From positions 372,001 through 436,000 of the forward strand of contig JACKKF010000013.1 in assembly GCA_020637555.1 (NCBI GenBank): 64,000 bases of DNA, in the 5' to 3' direction. Position numbers and translations under genes: made by a program. Of this stretch, positions 33,360-41,378 are shown in pieces. The stretch comes from Rhodobacter sp. GTDB taxonomy: Bacteria > Pseudomonadota > Alphaproteobacteria > Rhodobacterales > Rhodobacteraceae. The stretch's first letter is position 1. Every line of letters starts with the position of its first letter. The notes under the pieces were generated by a model. That model made no database searches. It saw only the letters and a list, made by a program, of their open reading frames with translations, and was not told the origin of the DNA.

Positions 33360-34148
33360 TCAGGCCTGTCGGCCGTAGAAGCCGCGCTGCTCGTCGGCGC
33401 TGAAGCGAACGCCGGGACGCGGATAATACGAAAAGACGGCGATCACGCGCGGCGTGTCGCCCTGCACGGGGGTCACGCAATGCGGCGTGTTTCGCCCCCT
33501 GAACACGTTGAGCGTGCCCGGGGACAGGGTCAGGGTCCGCATCTCGGGGTCCTCGCCGTTCAGCAGGCGCGCGACGCCGTCATGGTTGGGATCGGCATCG
33601 GACCTGAGGTCGGTGCGATACTGGAACGCGCCCCCGGCGTCCGGTGCCTGCAGCAGGATGGTGGTGGTGAAATCCGACCGGTCGAAATGCCAGTTCAGCC
33701 GCTCGCCCTGCCGGTAGGTCATGACATTCACCCGCGCCAGCGGGTCCAGCATGGGGAACAACGCGGGTTGGTCCAGTGCGGCGGACAGGAACACCTGAAA
33801 CGGCGCCCATTCGTAGATCCACAGCGGCACGCTGTCAGGGATCTGGTCGGCGCAGACGGTATGGTTGACCGTATCCACCATGCGCAGCGCCGGGTGATCG
33901 GCGGGCAGGTCGGGGATCGACGGGCTGAAATAGATGTTGTGCCTGCGCCGGTGGGTGAAACTCAGGGTTTCCGTGACCGGGGCGATCTGGTCCATGGCGC
34001 GCCGCAGGGCCTCGGGGCGCACAAAGCCCGCCAGGTTGAACATGCCCTCGCGGCGCAGCTCGGCCCGGCATCGATCGACCAGCGCCTGCCAGTCGGGGGT
34101 TCCGGGGCGATCCAGCGGGTAGCGATCCAGGTCGAGGATGTCACGCAT
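33360..34148 (-). CDS. BesD/HalD-like Fe(II)/2-oxoglutarate enzyme, probable amino acid hydroxylase
   Basis: A 262-residue protein of the HalD/BesD family. Iron ligands are His154 and Asp156 in NWHFDRSDF and distal His223 in TPHCVTP; Arg234 follows for 2-oxoglutarate. Named halogenases such as BesD have Gly in place of the Asp, leaving a site for chloride. With HFD here a hydroxylase is expected. LSPGTLNVFRGRNTPH and GGAFQYRTDLRSD are family stretches. The substrate, perhaps a free amino acid, is not known. It is divergent from a LysR gene about 100 bases away. It is frequently labelled a halogenase, which the residue argues against. Confidence 0.8.
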   Translation of the reverse strand: MRDILDLDRYPLDRPGTPDWQALVDRCRAELRREGMFNLAGFVRPEALRRAMDQIAPVTETLSFTHRRRHNIYFSPSIPDLPADHPALRMVDTVNHTVCADQIPDSVPLWIYEWAPFQVFLSAALDQPALFPMLDPLARVNVMTYRQGERLNWHFDRSDFTTTILLQAPDAGGAFQYRTDLRSDADPNHDGVARLLNGEDPEMRTLTLSPGTLNVFRGRNTPHCVTPVQGDTPRVIAVFSYYPRPGVRFSADEQRGFYGRQA

Positions 34149-34250
34149 TTTGGATAATCCTGTCTTTGCCTGTTTCCATGGTTTTCCGGGTTCGGGCGCT
34201 TTGCAACGCCAGAAATTGTCATCCTGACCTAGATCAGCTATGCCAGACCG

Positions 34251-35120
34251 ATGAACCTGCCGCCCCTCAATGCCCTGCGCGCGTTTGAATGCGCCGCCCG
34301 CAACGGCGGTTATGTTGCCGCCGCGCGCGAGCTGGGCGTCACGCCCGCCGCCGTCAGCCAGCAGGTGCGCCGGCTCGAAGACCATCTGGGCCGCCGTCTG
34401 TTCACGCGCCACAACAACCGCGTCACCCTGACCGATGCCGGTCAGGCCATCTATGCCGAGACCGCCCGCGCGCTGGGTGACCTGGCGCAGATGGCGGATC
34501 GCGCCCAGGGCGGGCGCGCCCAGGGGCGGCTGGTGGTATCGTGCTTGCCCTCGCTGGCTGAGGGGTGGCTGATGCCCCGACTCGAGGCCGCGCAGACCCT
34601 GCCGCTGATCGACCTGCGGCTGGAACCGGACCCGGTGGCCTTTGCCCGCGACGGGATCGACCTGCGGCTGTGCTATGGCAGCGGCCTGTATCCCGACCTG
34701 GTCACGCATCCGCTGTTCCATGACGCGGTGCAGCCGCTTGCCGCGCCCGCGATGGCCGGGCACTGGCCGCATGTGGCGGACGACCGGCTGATTCACACCG
34801 AATGGGGCCCGGGGTTTGCCTCGCATCCCGCCTGGCGCACCTGGTTCGAGACCCACGCACCCCGGCGGCCCGCGCCCGCGCCCGGGTCGGGGCAGCGGAT
34901 CGGTTCCTCGTGGCTGGCGCTGGACATGGCGCGGCGCGGGTTGGGGATCGCGCTGGGGCAACGGACCCTGGCCGCGCCGCTGCTGGCCAGTGGGGCGCTT
35001 GTGCCGCTGTCCCCGCTGACCTTGCCATTGGGCCACCCCTATGCCGCCGTGCATCCGCACGCCAGATCGCGCAAGCCCGCGCTGCAACGGATGCTGGCGC
35101 TGCTGGGCGAGCCGCGTTAA
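34251..35120 (+). CDS. LysR-family regulator (GcvA-like)
   Basis: A 289-residue LysR regulator with an N-terminal winged helix-turn-helix (LNALRAFECAARNGGYVAAARELGVTPAAVSQQVRRLEDHL) and an effector domain of the GcvA-like subgroup (GRLVVSCLPSLAEGWLMPRL). It starts with the ATG at 34251. It is divergent from the BesD-like gene, with about 100 bases between start codons, so that gene is the likely target. I could not identify a clear T-N11-A site with certainty. Confidence 0.88.
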   Translation: MNLPPLNALRAFECAARNGGYVAAARELGVTPAAVSQQVRRLEDHLGRRLFTRHNNRVTLTDAGQAIYAETARALGDLAQMADRAQGGRAQGRLVVSCLPSLAEGWLMPRLEAAQTLPLIDLRLEPDPVAFARDGIDLRLCYGSGLYPDLVTHPLFHDAVQPLAAPAMAGHWPHVADDRLIHTEWGPGFASHPAWRTWFETHAPRRPAPAPGSGQRIGSSWLALDMARRGLGIALGQRTLAAPLLASGALVPLSPLTLPLGHPYAAVHPHARSRKPALQRMLALLGEPR

Positions 35121-35129
35121 ATCCGGGCC

Positions 35130-36209
35130 ATGCGACAGACCCTGACCGAGATCTACGATGCGCGCGTGGCCGAAGGGCTGATCCGCCCGGATGCCGCCCA
35201 GCGCGCGATTCTGCCCGCCCTGGAGGACCGCCGCGCCTGGCTGGAAACGCCGGTGAAAAAGGGCCTTCTGGGCGGCTTGTTCAAAAAGCCGACCGAGGGG
35301 CCCGGGGGGCTCTATCTGTGGGGGGGCGTCGGGCGCGGCAAGTCGATGCTGATGGATCTGTTCGAACAGGCAACCGATATCCAGGCCAAGCGTCGCGTGC
35401 ATTTCCATGCCTTCATGCAGGAAATCCATCACGGCATGCACGAGGCCCGCAAGACCGGCGTGGACGATGCGCTGGCGCCGGTGGCCCGGGCCGTGGCGCA
35501 GGATCTGCGGCTTCTGGCCTTTGACGAGATGCAGATCACCGACATCACCGATGCCATGATCGTGGGGCGGTTGTTCCAGATGCTGATGGAGGCGGGCGTG
35601 GTGATTGTCACCACCTCGAACCGGCCACCCGAGGACCTGTACAAGAACGGCTTGAACCGCGCGTTGTTCCTGCCGTTCATCGCCCTGCTTCGCGAGCGGA
35701 TGGACGTGATCGCGCTGGAAAGCGAGACCGACTATCGCCAACACCGGCTGACAGGCGCCGAGGTCTATTTCACCCCCGCGGATGCACGGGCGCGTGCGGC
35801 GATGGATGCGCTCTGGTCCGAACTGACGGGCGTCGGCGCGGGCAGCCCCCTGGTGCTGGAGGTGCAGGGCCGCAAGGTCGAAATCCCGCATCACCACAAT
35901 GCGGTCGCGCGCGCCGGGTTCTGGGATCTGTGCGGCCGTCCGCTGGGACCGGCCGATTACCTGGCGCTGGCAGAGCGCGTGCGCGTCCTGATGATCGAGG
36001 ATATCCCGCATCTCTCGGCCGCGAACTACAACGAGGCCAAGCGGTTCGTCACCCTGATCGACGCGCTGTATGAGGGCAAGGTGCGCCTGATCGCCAGCGC
36101 CGCGGACCAGCCCGAAAGGCTGTATCTGGAAGGCGCGGGTGCGTTCGAATTCGAACGCACCGCCAGCCGCCTGCGCGAGATGCAGGCGCTGGATTGGGGC
36201 AGCGCCTAG
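35130..36209 (+). CDS. zapE: Cell division protein ZapE (AFG1-like ATPase)
   Basis: A 359-residue AAA-type ATPase of the ZapE/AFG1 family. Walker A is YLWGGVGRGKSML and Walker B LLAFDEMQITDITDAM; the arginine finger region follows (TTSNRPPEDLYKNGLNR). The C-terminal HLSAANYNEAKRFVTLIDALYE is diagnostic. ZapE associates with the Z ring in E. coli and its eukaryotic relative supports mitochondrial protein quality control. The gene begins 10 bases after the LysR stop and is followed by a convergent small gene. Confidence 0.93.
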   Translation: MRQTLTEIYDARVAEGLIRPDAAQRAILPALEDRRAWLETPVKKGLLGGLFKKPTEGPGGLYLWGGVGRGKSMLMDLFEQATDIQAKRRVHFHAFMQEIHHGMHEARKTGVDDALAPVARAVAQDLRLLAFDEMQITDITDAMIVGRLFQMLMEAGVVIVTTSNRPPEDLYKNGLNRALFLPFIALLRERMDVIALESETDYRQHRLTGAEVYFTPADARARAAMDALWSELTGVGAGSPLVLEVQGRKVEIPHHHNAVARAGFWDLCGRPLGPADYLALAERVRVLMIEDIPHLSAANYNEAKRFVTLIDALYEGKVRLIASAADQPERLYLEGAGAFEFERTASRLREMQALDWGSA

Positions 36210-36212
36210 GCG

Positions 36213-36398
36213 CTATTCGGCGCTGCCGGACTTTTCGATCTTGGTGTAGGCCTTCAGCTTGGCGTCGCCCTTGGCACGCTCGCGCTTTTGCAGGTCCTTG
36301 GTCGCCTGTGCGGGTTGCTGGCCGCGCTCGATCTCGGCGAATTTGGCCATTTTCGAACCCGAGGCGCCGTGATCGTGATCGAGAGGATGTTTGGACAT
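36213..36398 (-). CDS. Small highly charged hypothetical protein
   Basis: A 61-residue protein (MSKHPLDHDHGASG...), rich in Lys, Glu, Ala and Gln, with no membrane segment or cysteine. A strong AAGGAGAAACCG ribosome-binding site precedes the ATG, which makes it a real gene rather than a chance frame. It is convergent with zapE, only 3 bases apart. I do not recognise a family. Confidence 0.6.
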   Translation of the reverse strand: MSKHPLDHDHGASGSKMAKFAEIERGQQPAQATKDLQKRERAKGDAKLKAYTKIEKSGSAE

Positions 36399-36453
36399 CG
36401 GTTTCTCCTTTGATCCTGCCGGGTTGCAATCATAGCGTGACCGCCGCGCAAAG

Positions 36454-37335
36454 TCACGCCGCGGCGGCGGACCTTTGCCCGAGAACACGCATCAGAACCT
36501 GATCCAGCGGCGTGTCCTGCCAGTCGGGCAGCAGGCTGTGCAGGTGCGTGCCGTCCAGTTGGTGCGGGGTTTCATAAAGATACCGCATCTCGCCCAGCTC
36601 GCGCGCCAGTTCCCAGACCGGACCGGTCAGGCGCATGGCCCACCAAGGGAACGAGTCGAATCGCAGGCTGCGCCCCGTCAGGCGTTCCAGGCGGTCCTTC
36701 AGCTGGCGCGCGGAAAAGGCGTGGCCGGGAAAGGGCACGTCGCAGAACGCAGGCAGGCTGGCACGGCGCTGGGCCAGCATCACGCCCGCGCGGGCCATGT
36801 CGGGCAGCCAGGCATGGGCGCGGATCACGTCGGGGTCGGCGGGGGCCGTGACACGCCCTTTGGTCAGGTTTCGCAGATACAGGTATTGCAGCACCGAATC
36901 GTCGCTCTCGGCGTCCATGAAATCGCCCGCGCGCAGGATGATCGTCTGCACGCCGTCGCGTGCGGCGTCACGATAGCGCGCCTCGGCCTCGGCGCGGATA
37001 CGGCCTTTGCGGCTGCACGGGGCGTGCGGGGTGTGTTCGCTCCATGGGCCAGGCTGCGCGCCGTAGACATAGACATTGCCGGGGAACAGCACGGTCGCGC
37101 CCGAGGCCCGCGCCGCATCGAGCACCTGCGCGGTGATCTGCGGAATGATGCGGTCCCAGTCATGGTAGTTCGGGGGGTTCATTCCGTTCACGATGACGGC
37201 GCAACCCTGCGCGGCGCGCGCCATGTCGGTGCCGCGTTTGTAGGCGCGGGTTTGCCAACCGGCCGCCTGGAACGCGGTGGTAAAGTTGCGACCGATCTTG
37301 CCGCTGGCGCCGAGGATGAGGGCGGTGTGGGTCAT
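36454..37335 (-). CDS. NAD(P)-dependent epimerase/dehydratase (extended SDR)
   Basis: A 293-residue Rossmann-fold protein with GASGKIGRNF (GxxGxxG) at residues 7-16, an interior PGNVYVYGAQPG resembling the SDR active-site region (Tyr in YVYG) and LRAGDFMDAESDD. The start at 37335 gives MTHTALILG; the longer in-frame start would add 23 non-family residues. It is divergent from the LysR gene at 37424, with 88 bases between, so is probably its target. The substrate is unknown. Confidence 0.85.
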   Translation of the reverse strand: MTHTALILGASGKIGRNFTTAFQAAGWQTRAYKRGTDMARAAQGCAVIVNGMNPPNYHDWDRIIPQITAQVLDAARASGATVLFPGNVYVYGAQPGPWSEHTPHAPCSRKGRIRAEAEARYRDAARDGVQTIILRAGDFMDAESDDSVLQYLYLRNLTKGRVTAPADPDVIRAHAWLPDMARAGVMLAQRRASLPAFCDVPFPGHAFSARQLKDRLERLTGRSLRFDSFPWWAMRLTGPVWELARELGEMRYLYETPHQLDGTHLHSLLPDWQDTPLDQVLMRVLGQRSAAAA

Positions 37336-37423
37336 GGGGGTCTCCTTGGTGATGGGCCAAGGATGGGCCAGCGAGCGCCTAAAGAAAATTGCATAACGGT
37401 GCATGGTGTGTATTCATGGATGA

Positions 37424-38326
37424 ATGGAAGATCTCACCGCCCTCGATTGGTCCCTGGTGCAGGCGTTTCTTGCGGTGGCGGAAACAGGCAGCCTGTCCGC
37501 GGCGGCGCGCGCGCTGGGGCGCAGCCAGCCGACCCTGGGCCGCCAGATCAAGGCGATCGAGGATCAACTGGGCGCCGACCTGTTCCATCGCCAGCCACGC
37601 GGCTTTTCCCTGACCGATGACGGCCAGGCGTTGATCGAGCCCGCACGCACCATGCGCGAGGCGGCGAATCGCATGACGCTGGCCGTCGCCGGACATGAGG
37701 CCCGGCTGGAGGGCACGGTTCGCATCACCGCCAGCGTGGCCGTGTCGGTCTGGCATCTGCCCCCCGTGCTGGCCGGCATCCGCGAGGCCGAGCCCCGAAT
37801 CCGCATCGACCTGGTGCCGACCGACCGGACATCGAATCTGCTCTATCGTGAGGCCGATATCGCCGTGCGCATGTATCGTCCCACGCAACAGGACCTGATC
37901 GCGCGCCATCTGGGCGATGTCGGGATCGCGGCCTTTGCGGCGAAACGCTATCTGGCGCGACGGGGCATGCCGCGCGATCCGCAGGACCTGGCGCGGCACG
38001 ATCTGGTCGGGCTGGACCGCGACATGCTGCTGATCGAAGGGTTCCGGCGGGGCGGTCTGCCGGCGACGCGCGACTGGTTTTCCACCCGCAGCGACGACAT
38101 CGTGGCCGCCTGGGAACTGGTGCGCGCCGGCTGCGGAATCGGATTTGCGCAGCGCAGCCTCGGTGCCCGGGACCCGCTGGTTCAGGAAATCGACCTGGGC
38201 TTTCCCCTGCCGCGCTTGCCGGTCTGGCTGACCGCCCATCCGGTCATGCGCCGCACGCCGCGCATCCGCCGGGTCTGGGACCTGCTCGCCGAAGGGTTGG
38301 AGCCGATGCTCACGGCTGGGGCGTAA
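37424..38326 (+). CDS. LysR-family transcriptional regulator
   Basis: A 300-residue LysR regulator. The helix-turn-helix is in VQAFLAVAETGSLSAAARALGRSQPTLGRQIKAIEDQL and the effector domain follows from about residue 90 (GTVRITASVAVSVWHLPPVL). It is divergent from the epimerase gene; the gap holds a direct repeat TGCAT-N5-TGCAT near 37391-37405 that may be an operator half. The 3' end overlaps the convergent small exported protein by 17 bases. Confidence 0.88.
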   Translation: MEDLTALDWSLVQAFLAVAETGSLSAAARALGRSQPTLGRQIKAIEDQLGADLFHRQPRGFSLTDDGQALIEPARTMREAANRMTLAVAGHEARLEGTVRITASVAVSVWHLPPVLAGIREAEPRIRIDLVPTDRTSNLLYREADIAVRMYRPTQQDLIARHLGDVGIAAFAAKRYLARRGMPRDPQDLARHDLVGLDRDMLLIEGFRRGGLPATRDWFSTRSDDIVAAWELVRAGCGIGFAQRSLGARDPLVQEIDLGFPLPRLPVWLTAHPVMRRTPRIRRVWDLLAEGLEPMLTAGA

Positions 38327-38699
38327 GCGACCCGCCCCAGGCGATCAAACGGTTGATGAGGGGCCGGATGCGCGGCCCCTCGCGGTCGCATGTCTGTGGC
38401 TTGTCCAGCATGGCAAAGGCGGGGCGGTAGAACCGATCGTCATAGGCATCGCTGTCCCACAGACCCAGGCTGCGCGCGACCAGATCCGCGGATCCGGTGA
38501 CCAGCGCGAATTCCTCGGGCGTCAGACTGTAACCCGCGCAATTCTCGCCGACGACATTCGCGGTCACCAGTTGCATGAGCAGATGCTCCTGCTCGCCGGT
38601 AGACAGCGGCGGAATCCGGGGTAGCGGCACGGTGACACCCCCATCGGCGAGCGCGGGGGCAACAGAGAGGAACAGGGCCAGGACGAACAGGGGTTTCAT
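38310..38699 (-). CDS. Exported hypothetical protein
   Basis: A 129-residue protein with a signal peptide (MKPLFVLALFLSVAPALA). The mature part has two cysteines (GENCAG and QTCDRE) that could form one disulfide, and a helical GYSLTPEEFALVTGS segment. I recognise no domain. It is monocistronic, divergent from leuB, and overlaps the 3' end of the LysR gene. Confidence 0.65.
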   Translation of the reverse strand: MKPLFVLALFLSVAPALADGGVTVPLPRIPPLSTGEQEHLLMQLVTANVVGENCAGYSLTPEEFALVTGSADLVARSLGLWDSDAYDDRFYRPAFAMLDKPQTCDREGPRIRPLINRLIAWGGSLTPQP

Positions 38700-38773
38700 C
38701 GAATGCTCCGGGTGGAAATGCGCGCCATCCTATCATGCCACCTGGACTTTCGGGCACACGATTCGCGGCGTGC

Positions 38774-38802
38774 TTGACCGCGCGACACAGGCGCGCTAGG
38801 CC
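38774..38802 (+). promoter_or_regulatory. Putative sigma-70 promoter of leuB
   Basis: TTGACC (38774-38779) and TAGGCC (38797-38802) are spaced by 17 bases and lie about 30 bases before the leuB start, a pattern typical of Rhodobacteraceae housekeeping promoters. Confidence 0.45.
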
Positions 38803-38832
38803 CCTTCGCGCATCCAGATACAGGAGTCCCCC

Positions 38833-39939
38833 GTGGCCAATCCTTCCCTGCTCATCCTCGCCGGCGACGGCATCGGCCCCGAAGTCATGGCCGAGGTGAA
38901 GAAGATCATCGCCTGGATGGGCGACAAGCGCGGCATCGCCTTTGATGTCAGCGAGGACCTCGTGGGCGGTTGTGCCTATGACGTGCACGGCAAGCCGTTG
39001 GCCGACGCGACCATGGAAAAGGCGCAAGCGGTGGACGCGGTGCTGCTGGGTGCCGTCGGCGGCCCCAAGTATGACAACCTCGATTTCAGTGTGAAGCCGG
39101 AACGCGGCCTTCTGCGCCTGCGCAAGGAAATGGACCTGTATTCGAACCTGCGCCCGGCGCAGTGTTTCGATGCGCTGGCCGATTTCAGCAGCCTGAAAAA
39201 GGATGTCGTGGCGGGTCTCGATATCATGATCGTGCGCGAGCTGACCTCGGGCGTGTATTTCGGCGAACCGCGCGGCATCTTCACCGAAGGCAACGAGCGC
39301 GTCGGCATCAACACCCAGCGGTATACGGAATCCGAGATCGCCCGCGTCGCGCGCTCGGCCTTCGAGCTGGCGCGCAAGCGCAACAACAAGGTCTGCTCGA
39401 TGGAGAAGGCCAATGTCATGGAATCGGGCATTCTGTGGCGCGAGGTCGTGCAGAAGGTCCATGACGAGGAATACCCCGACGTGGCCCTGTCGCACATGTA
39501 TGCCGATAACGGCGCGATGCAGCTGGTGCGGAACCCCATGCAGTTCGACGTGATCGTGACCGACAACCTGTTCGGGGACCTTCTGTCGGATGCGGCGGCG
39601 ATGCTGACCGGTTCGCTGGGCATGCTGCCGTCGGCCAGCCTGGGCGCGCCCATGGCCAACGGCCGACCCAAGGCGCTGTATGAGCCGGTGCACGGCTCGG
39701 CGCCCGATATCGCCGGCCAGGGCAAGGCCAACCCGATCGCCTGCATCCTGTCGTTCGCGATGGCGCTGCGCTATTCCTTCGACCTGGGGGCCGAGGCCGA
39801 CCGCGTTGAAAAGGCAGTGGAAAAGGTCCTGGCCGATGGCGTGCGCACGGGCGACCTGATGGGCCCCGAGGGCGGCACCCCGGTTTCCACCGGCCAGATG
39901 GGCGACGCGATCCTGGCGGCGCTCGACGCCAGCCTCTGA
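38833..39939 (+). CDS. leuB: 3-isopropylmalate dehydrogenase
   Basis: A 368-residue NAD-dependent enzyme converting 3-isopropylmalate to 2-oxoisocaproate in leucine biosynthesis. Recognisable are LILAGDGIGPEVM, GAVGGPKYDNL, LRLRKEMDLYSNLRPA, VRELTSGVYFGEPRG and the metal/NAD segment VTDNLFGDLLSDAAAML, then EPVHGSAPDIAGQGKANPIA. The start codon is GTG at 38833 with AGGAG ahead of it. It stands alone with its own terminator and no leuCD neighbours. Confidence 0.97.
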   Translation: MANPSLLILAGDGIGPEVMAEVKKIIAWMGDKRGIAFDVSEDLVGGCAYDVHGKPLADATMEKAQAVDAVLLGAVGGPKYDNLDFSVKPERGLLRLRKEMDLYSNLRPAQCFDALADFSSLKKDVVAGLDIMIVRELTSGVYFGEPRGIFTEGNERVGINTQRYTESEIARVARSAFELARKRNNKVCSMEKANVMESGILWREVVQKVHDEEYPDVALSHMYADNGAMQLVRNPMQFDVIVTDNLFGDLLSDAAAMLTGSLGMLPSASLGAPMANGRPKALYEPVHGSAPDIAGQGKANPIACILSFAMALRYSFDLGAEADRVEKAVEKVLADGVRTGDLMGPEGGTPVSTGQMGDAILAALDASL

Positions 39940-39955
39940 GAGTGACGACACGGCG

Positions 39956-39986
39956 AAACGGCCCGGCCAGACCGCCGGGCCGTTTT
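39956..39986 (+). terminator. Bidirectional terminator after leuB
   Basis: A 12-bp perfect stem AAACGGCCCGGC/GCCGGGCCGTTT with a 6-nt loop and T run on the plus side; the reverse strand also has a T run, so it may also end the convergent TetR transcript. Confidence 0.8.
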
Positions 39987-39991
39987 GCATG

Positions 39992-40576
39992 TCATGCCAC
40001 CCCCAGCAGGCGCAGGCCCAGCCGTGCCGTGCTGTCGGCAAGGCCCGCGTTCAGCGGCTGATGCCCGGCCAGCAGGCGGTAGAAGAGCGGGGCATAGATC
40101 ATGTCCAGCACCAGTTCGATGTCCGGTGGTGCGGGGATGGCCCCCAGGGCGACGGCCTTGGCGATCTGGGCGCGGCCGGCCTCGCGGCTGGCCAGCATGA
40201 CCTGATTGCGAAAGGCCTTCGTCATCTCGCTGTCGGGGTCCGAGGCCGCCAGTGCCAGCGCAACCTGTCGCCCTCGGCCTGCGGACAGGGCGGCGACCAG
40301 GCCCCGCAACTGGGCACGCAGCCATTCCTCCAGCGTGTCACCGGTTGCCGGGGTTTCCGGCGGCTGTTCGGCGATCAGCGCGGCCATCGCCAGGTCCAGC
40401 GCGTTTGTCCAATGGCGATAGAGCGTCGGTTTGCTGACACCGGACTGGGCCGCGACCGTTTCCATCGTCAGGCGGCCCAGCCCCTGCTCCATCAGGATCG
40501 TCCGCGCGGCCCGCAGCGCCTTGTCGCGCGCGGCTCTGGACGGGGGGCGGCCACGAGGTTTGGGGTCTTGTATCAT
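39992..40576 (-). CDS. TetR-family repressor
   Basis: A 194-residue TetR/AcrR-type repressor. The DNA-binding domain is in residues 10-60 (RDKALRAARTILMEQGLGRLTMETVAAQSGVSKPTLYRHW). The ligand domain is of the common C-terminal type with no recognisable ligand. It is divergent from the VOC/MmcQ genes 50 bases away, and the palindrome TTACGAAACGTAA sits between them, so it probably controls itself and that pair. Confidence 0.88.
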   Translation of the reverse strand: MIQDPKPRGRPPSRAARDKALRAARTILMEQGLGRLTMETVAAQSGVSKPTLYRHWTNALDLAMAALIAEQPPETPATGDTLEEWLRAQLRGLVAALSAGRGRQVALALAASDPDSEMTKAFRNQVMLASREAGRAQIAKAVALGAIPAPPDIELVLDMIYAPLFYRLLAGHQPLNAGLADSTARLGLRLLGVA

Positions 40577-40580
40577 TACA

Positions 40581-40593
40581 TTACGAAACGTAA
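40581..40593. promoter_or_regulatory. Probable TetR operator
   Basis: A 13-base palindrome TTACG-AAA-CGTAA lies 5 bases from the repressor's start and 34 bases from the VOC start. A further partial copy ACGTAA overlaps it on the right. Confidence 0.6.
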
Positions 40594-40626
40594 CGTAAAT
40601 AATTACCCAGTCAAGGAGTTGATTCG

Positions 40627-41067
40627 ATGGCCGCCCTGTCCCTGACCCCCTATCTGACCTGTCGCCGCGCCGATGAGGCGATTGTCTTTTACACCCGGGC
40701 TTTCGGCGCCACCGAGCAGTTTCGCATGAGTGACCCGGCCGACGACCGCGTGGGGCACGCCGAGTTGACGCTGGGCGAGTCGCGGCTGATGATCGCCGAT
40801 GAATACCCCGATTTCGGGGCGATCAGTCCCGATGCGCTGGGCGGTTCGCCGGTGTTGCTGCATCTGCAATGCGACGATGTCGATGCGATGACGCGCCGCG
40901 CCATCGATGCGGGCGCCGTGCTGCTGCGTCCCCTGACCACGCAGAGCTTCGGTGAACGCAACGCCCTGGTGCTCGATCCGTTCGGTCATCGCTGGATGTT
41001 GTCGCAGACGACAGAGCAGGTCGCGCCCGACGAAATGCAGCGCCGCTGGGAGGACGGCACCCCATGA
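40627..41067 (+). CDS. VOC/PhnB-like glyoxalase-fold protein
   Basis: A 146-residue protein of the VOC superfamily in its PhnB-like branch: SLTPYLTCRRADEAIVFYTRAFGA at the N-terminus, and a second half with VLLHLQCDDVDAMTRRAIDAGA and DPFGHRWMLS carrying the metal-side His/Trp. Such proteins are glyoxalases, antibiotic-resistance proteins or isomerases; the substrate here is unknown. The stop overlaps the next gene (ATGA). Probably repressed by the divergent TetR protein. Confidence 0.88.
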   Translation: MAALSLTPYLTCRRADEAIVFYTRAFGATEQFRMSDPADDRVGHAELTLGESRLMIADEYPDFGAISPDALGGSPVLLHLQCDDVDAMTRRAIDAGAVLLRPLTTQSFGERNALVLDPFGHRWMLSQTTEQVAPDEMQRRWEDGTP

Positions 41068-41366
41068 CCGCCGAGGAATTCCGCGCGCTGGCCCTGGCGC
41101 TTCCCGGCACGGCCGAGGCGCCGCATGTCGACCGTGCGGCGTTCAAGGTCAAGCGCATCTATGCAACCCTGTCGAAAGCCGGTGACAGCGTGAACCTGAA
41201 CCTCAGCCCTGAAGAACAGGCGCATTATTCCCACATGCTGCCGCAGGTCTTTGCGCCGGTGCCGAACGCCTGGGGCGCGCGTGGCTGGACACGCGCGATC
41301 CTGCAGGGCGCCGATGCGCAGGCTCTGGCCGGGGCGTTGCGCGCGGCCTGGCATCGGGCCGGATAG
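41064..41366 (+). CDS. MmcQ/YjbR-family protein
   Basis: A 100-residue protein of the MmcQ/YjbR family (a CyaY-like, double-wing DNA-binding fold) with FRALALALPGTAEAPHVDRAAFKV, IYATLSKAGDSVNLNLSPE and WGARGWTRAIL. It is co-translated with the VOC protein. The role of the family is uncertain. Confidence 0.9.
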   Translation: MTAEEFRALALALPGTAEAPHVDRAAFKVKRIYATLSKAGDSVNLNLSPEEQAHYSHMLPQVFAPVPNAWGARGWTRAILQGADAQALAGALRAAWHRAG

Positions 41367-41378
41367 CGCGCCGTTCGG

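Noticed and set aside
33360..36011. An 883-residue minus-strand frame covering the oxygenase, LysR and zapE
   Set aside because: Only the terminal 262 residues form the real oxygenase; the rest is antisense to LysR and zapE.
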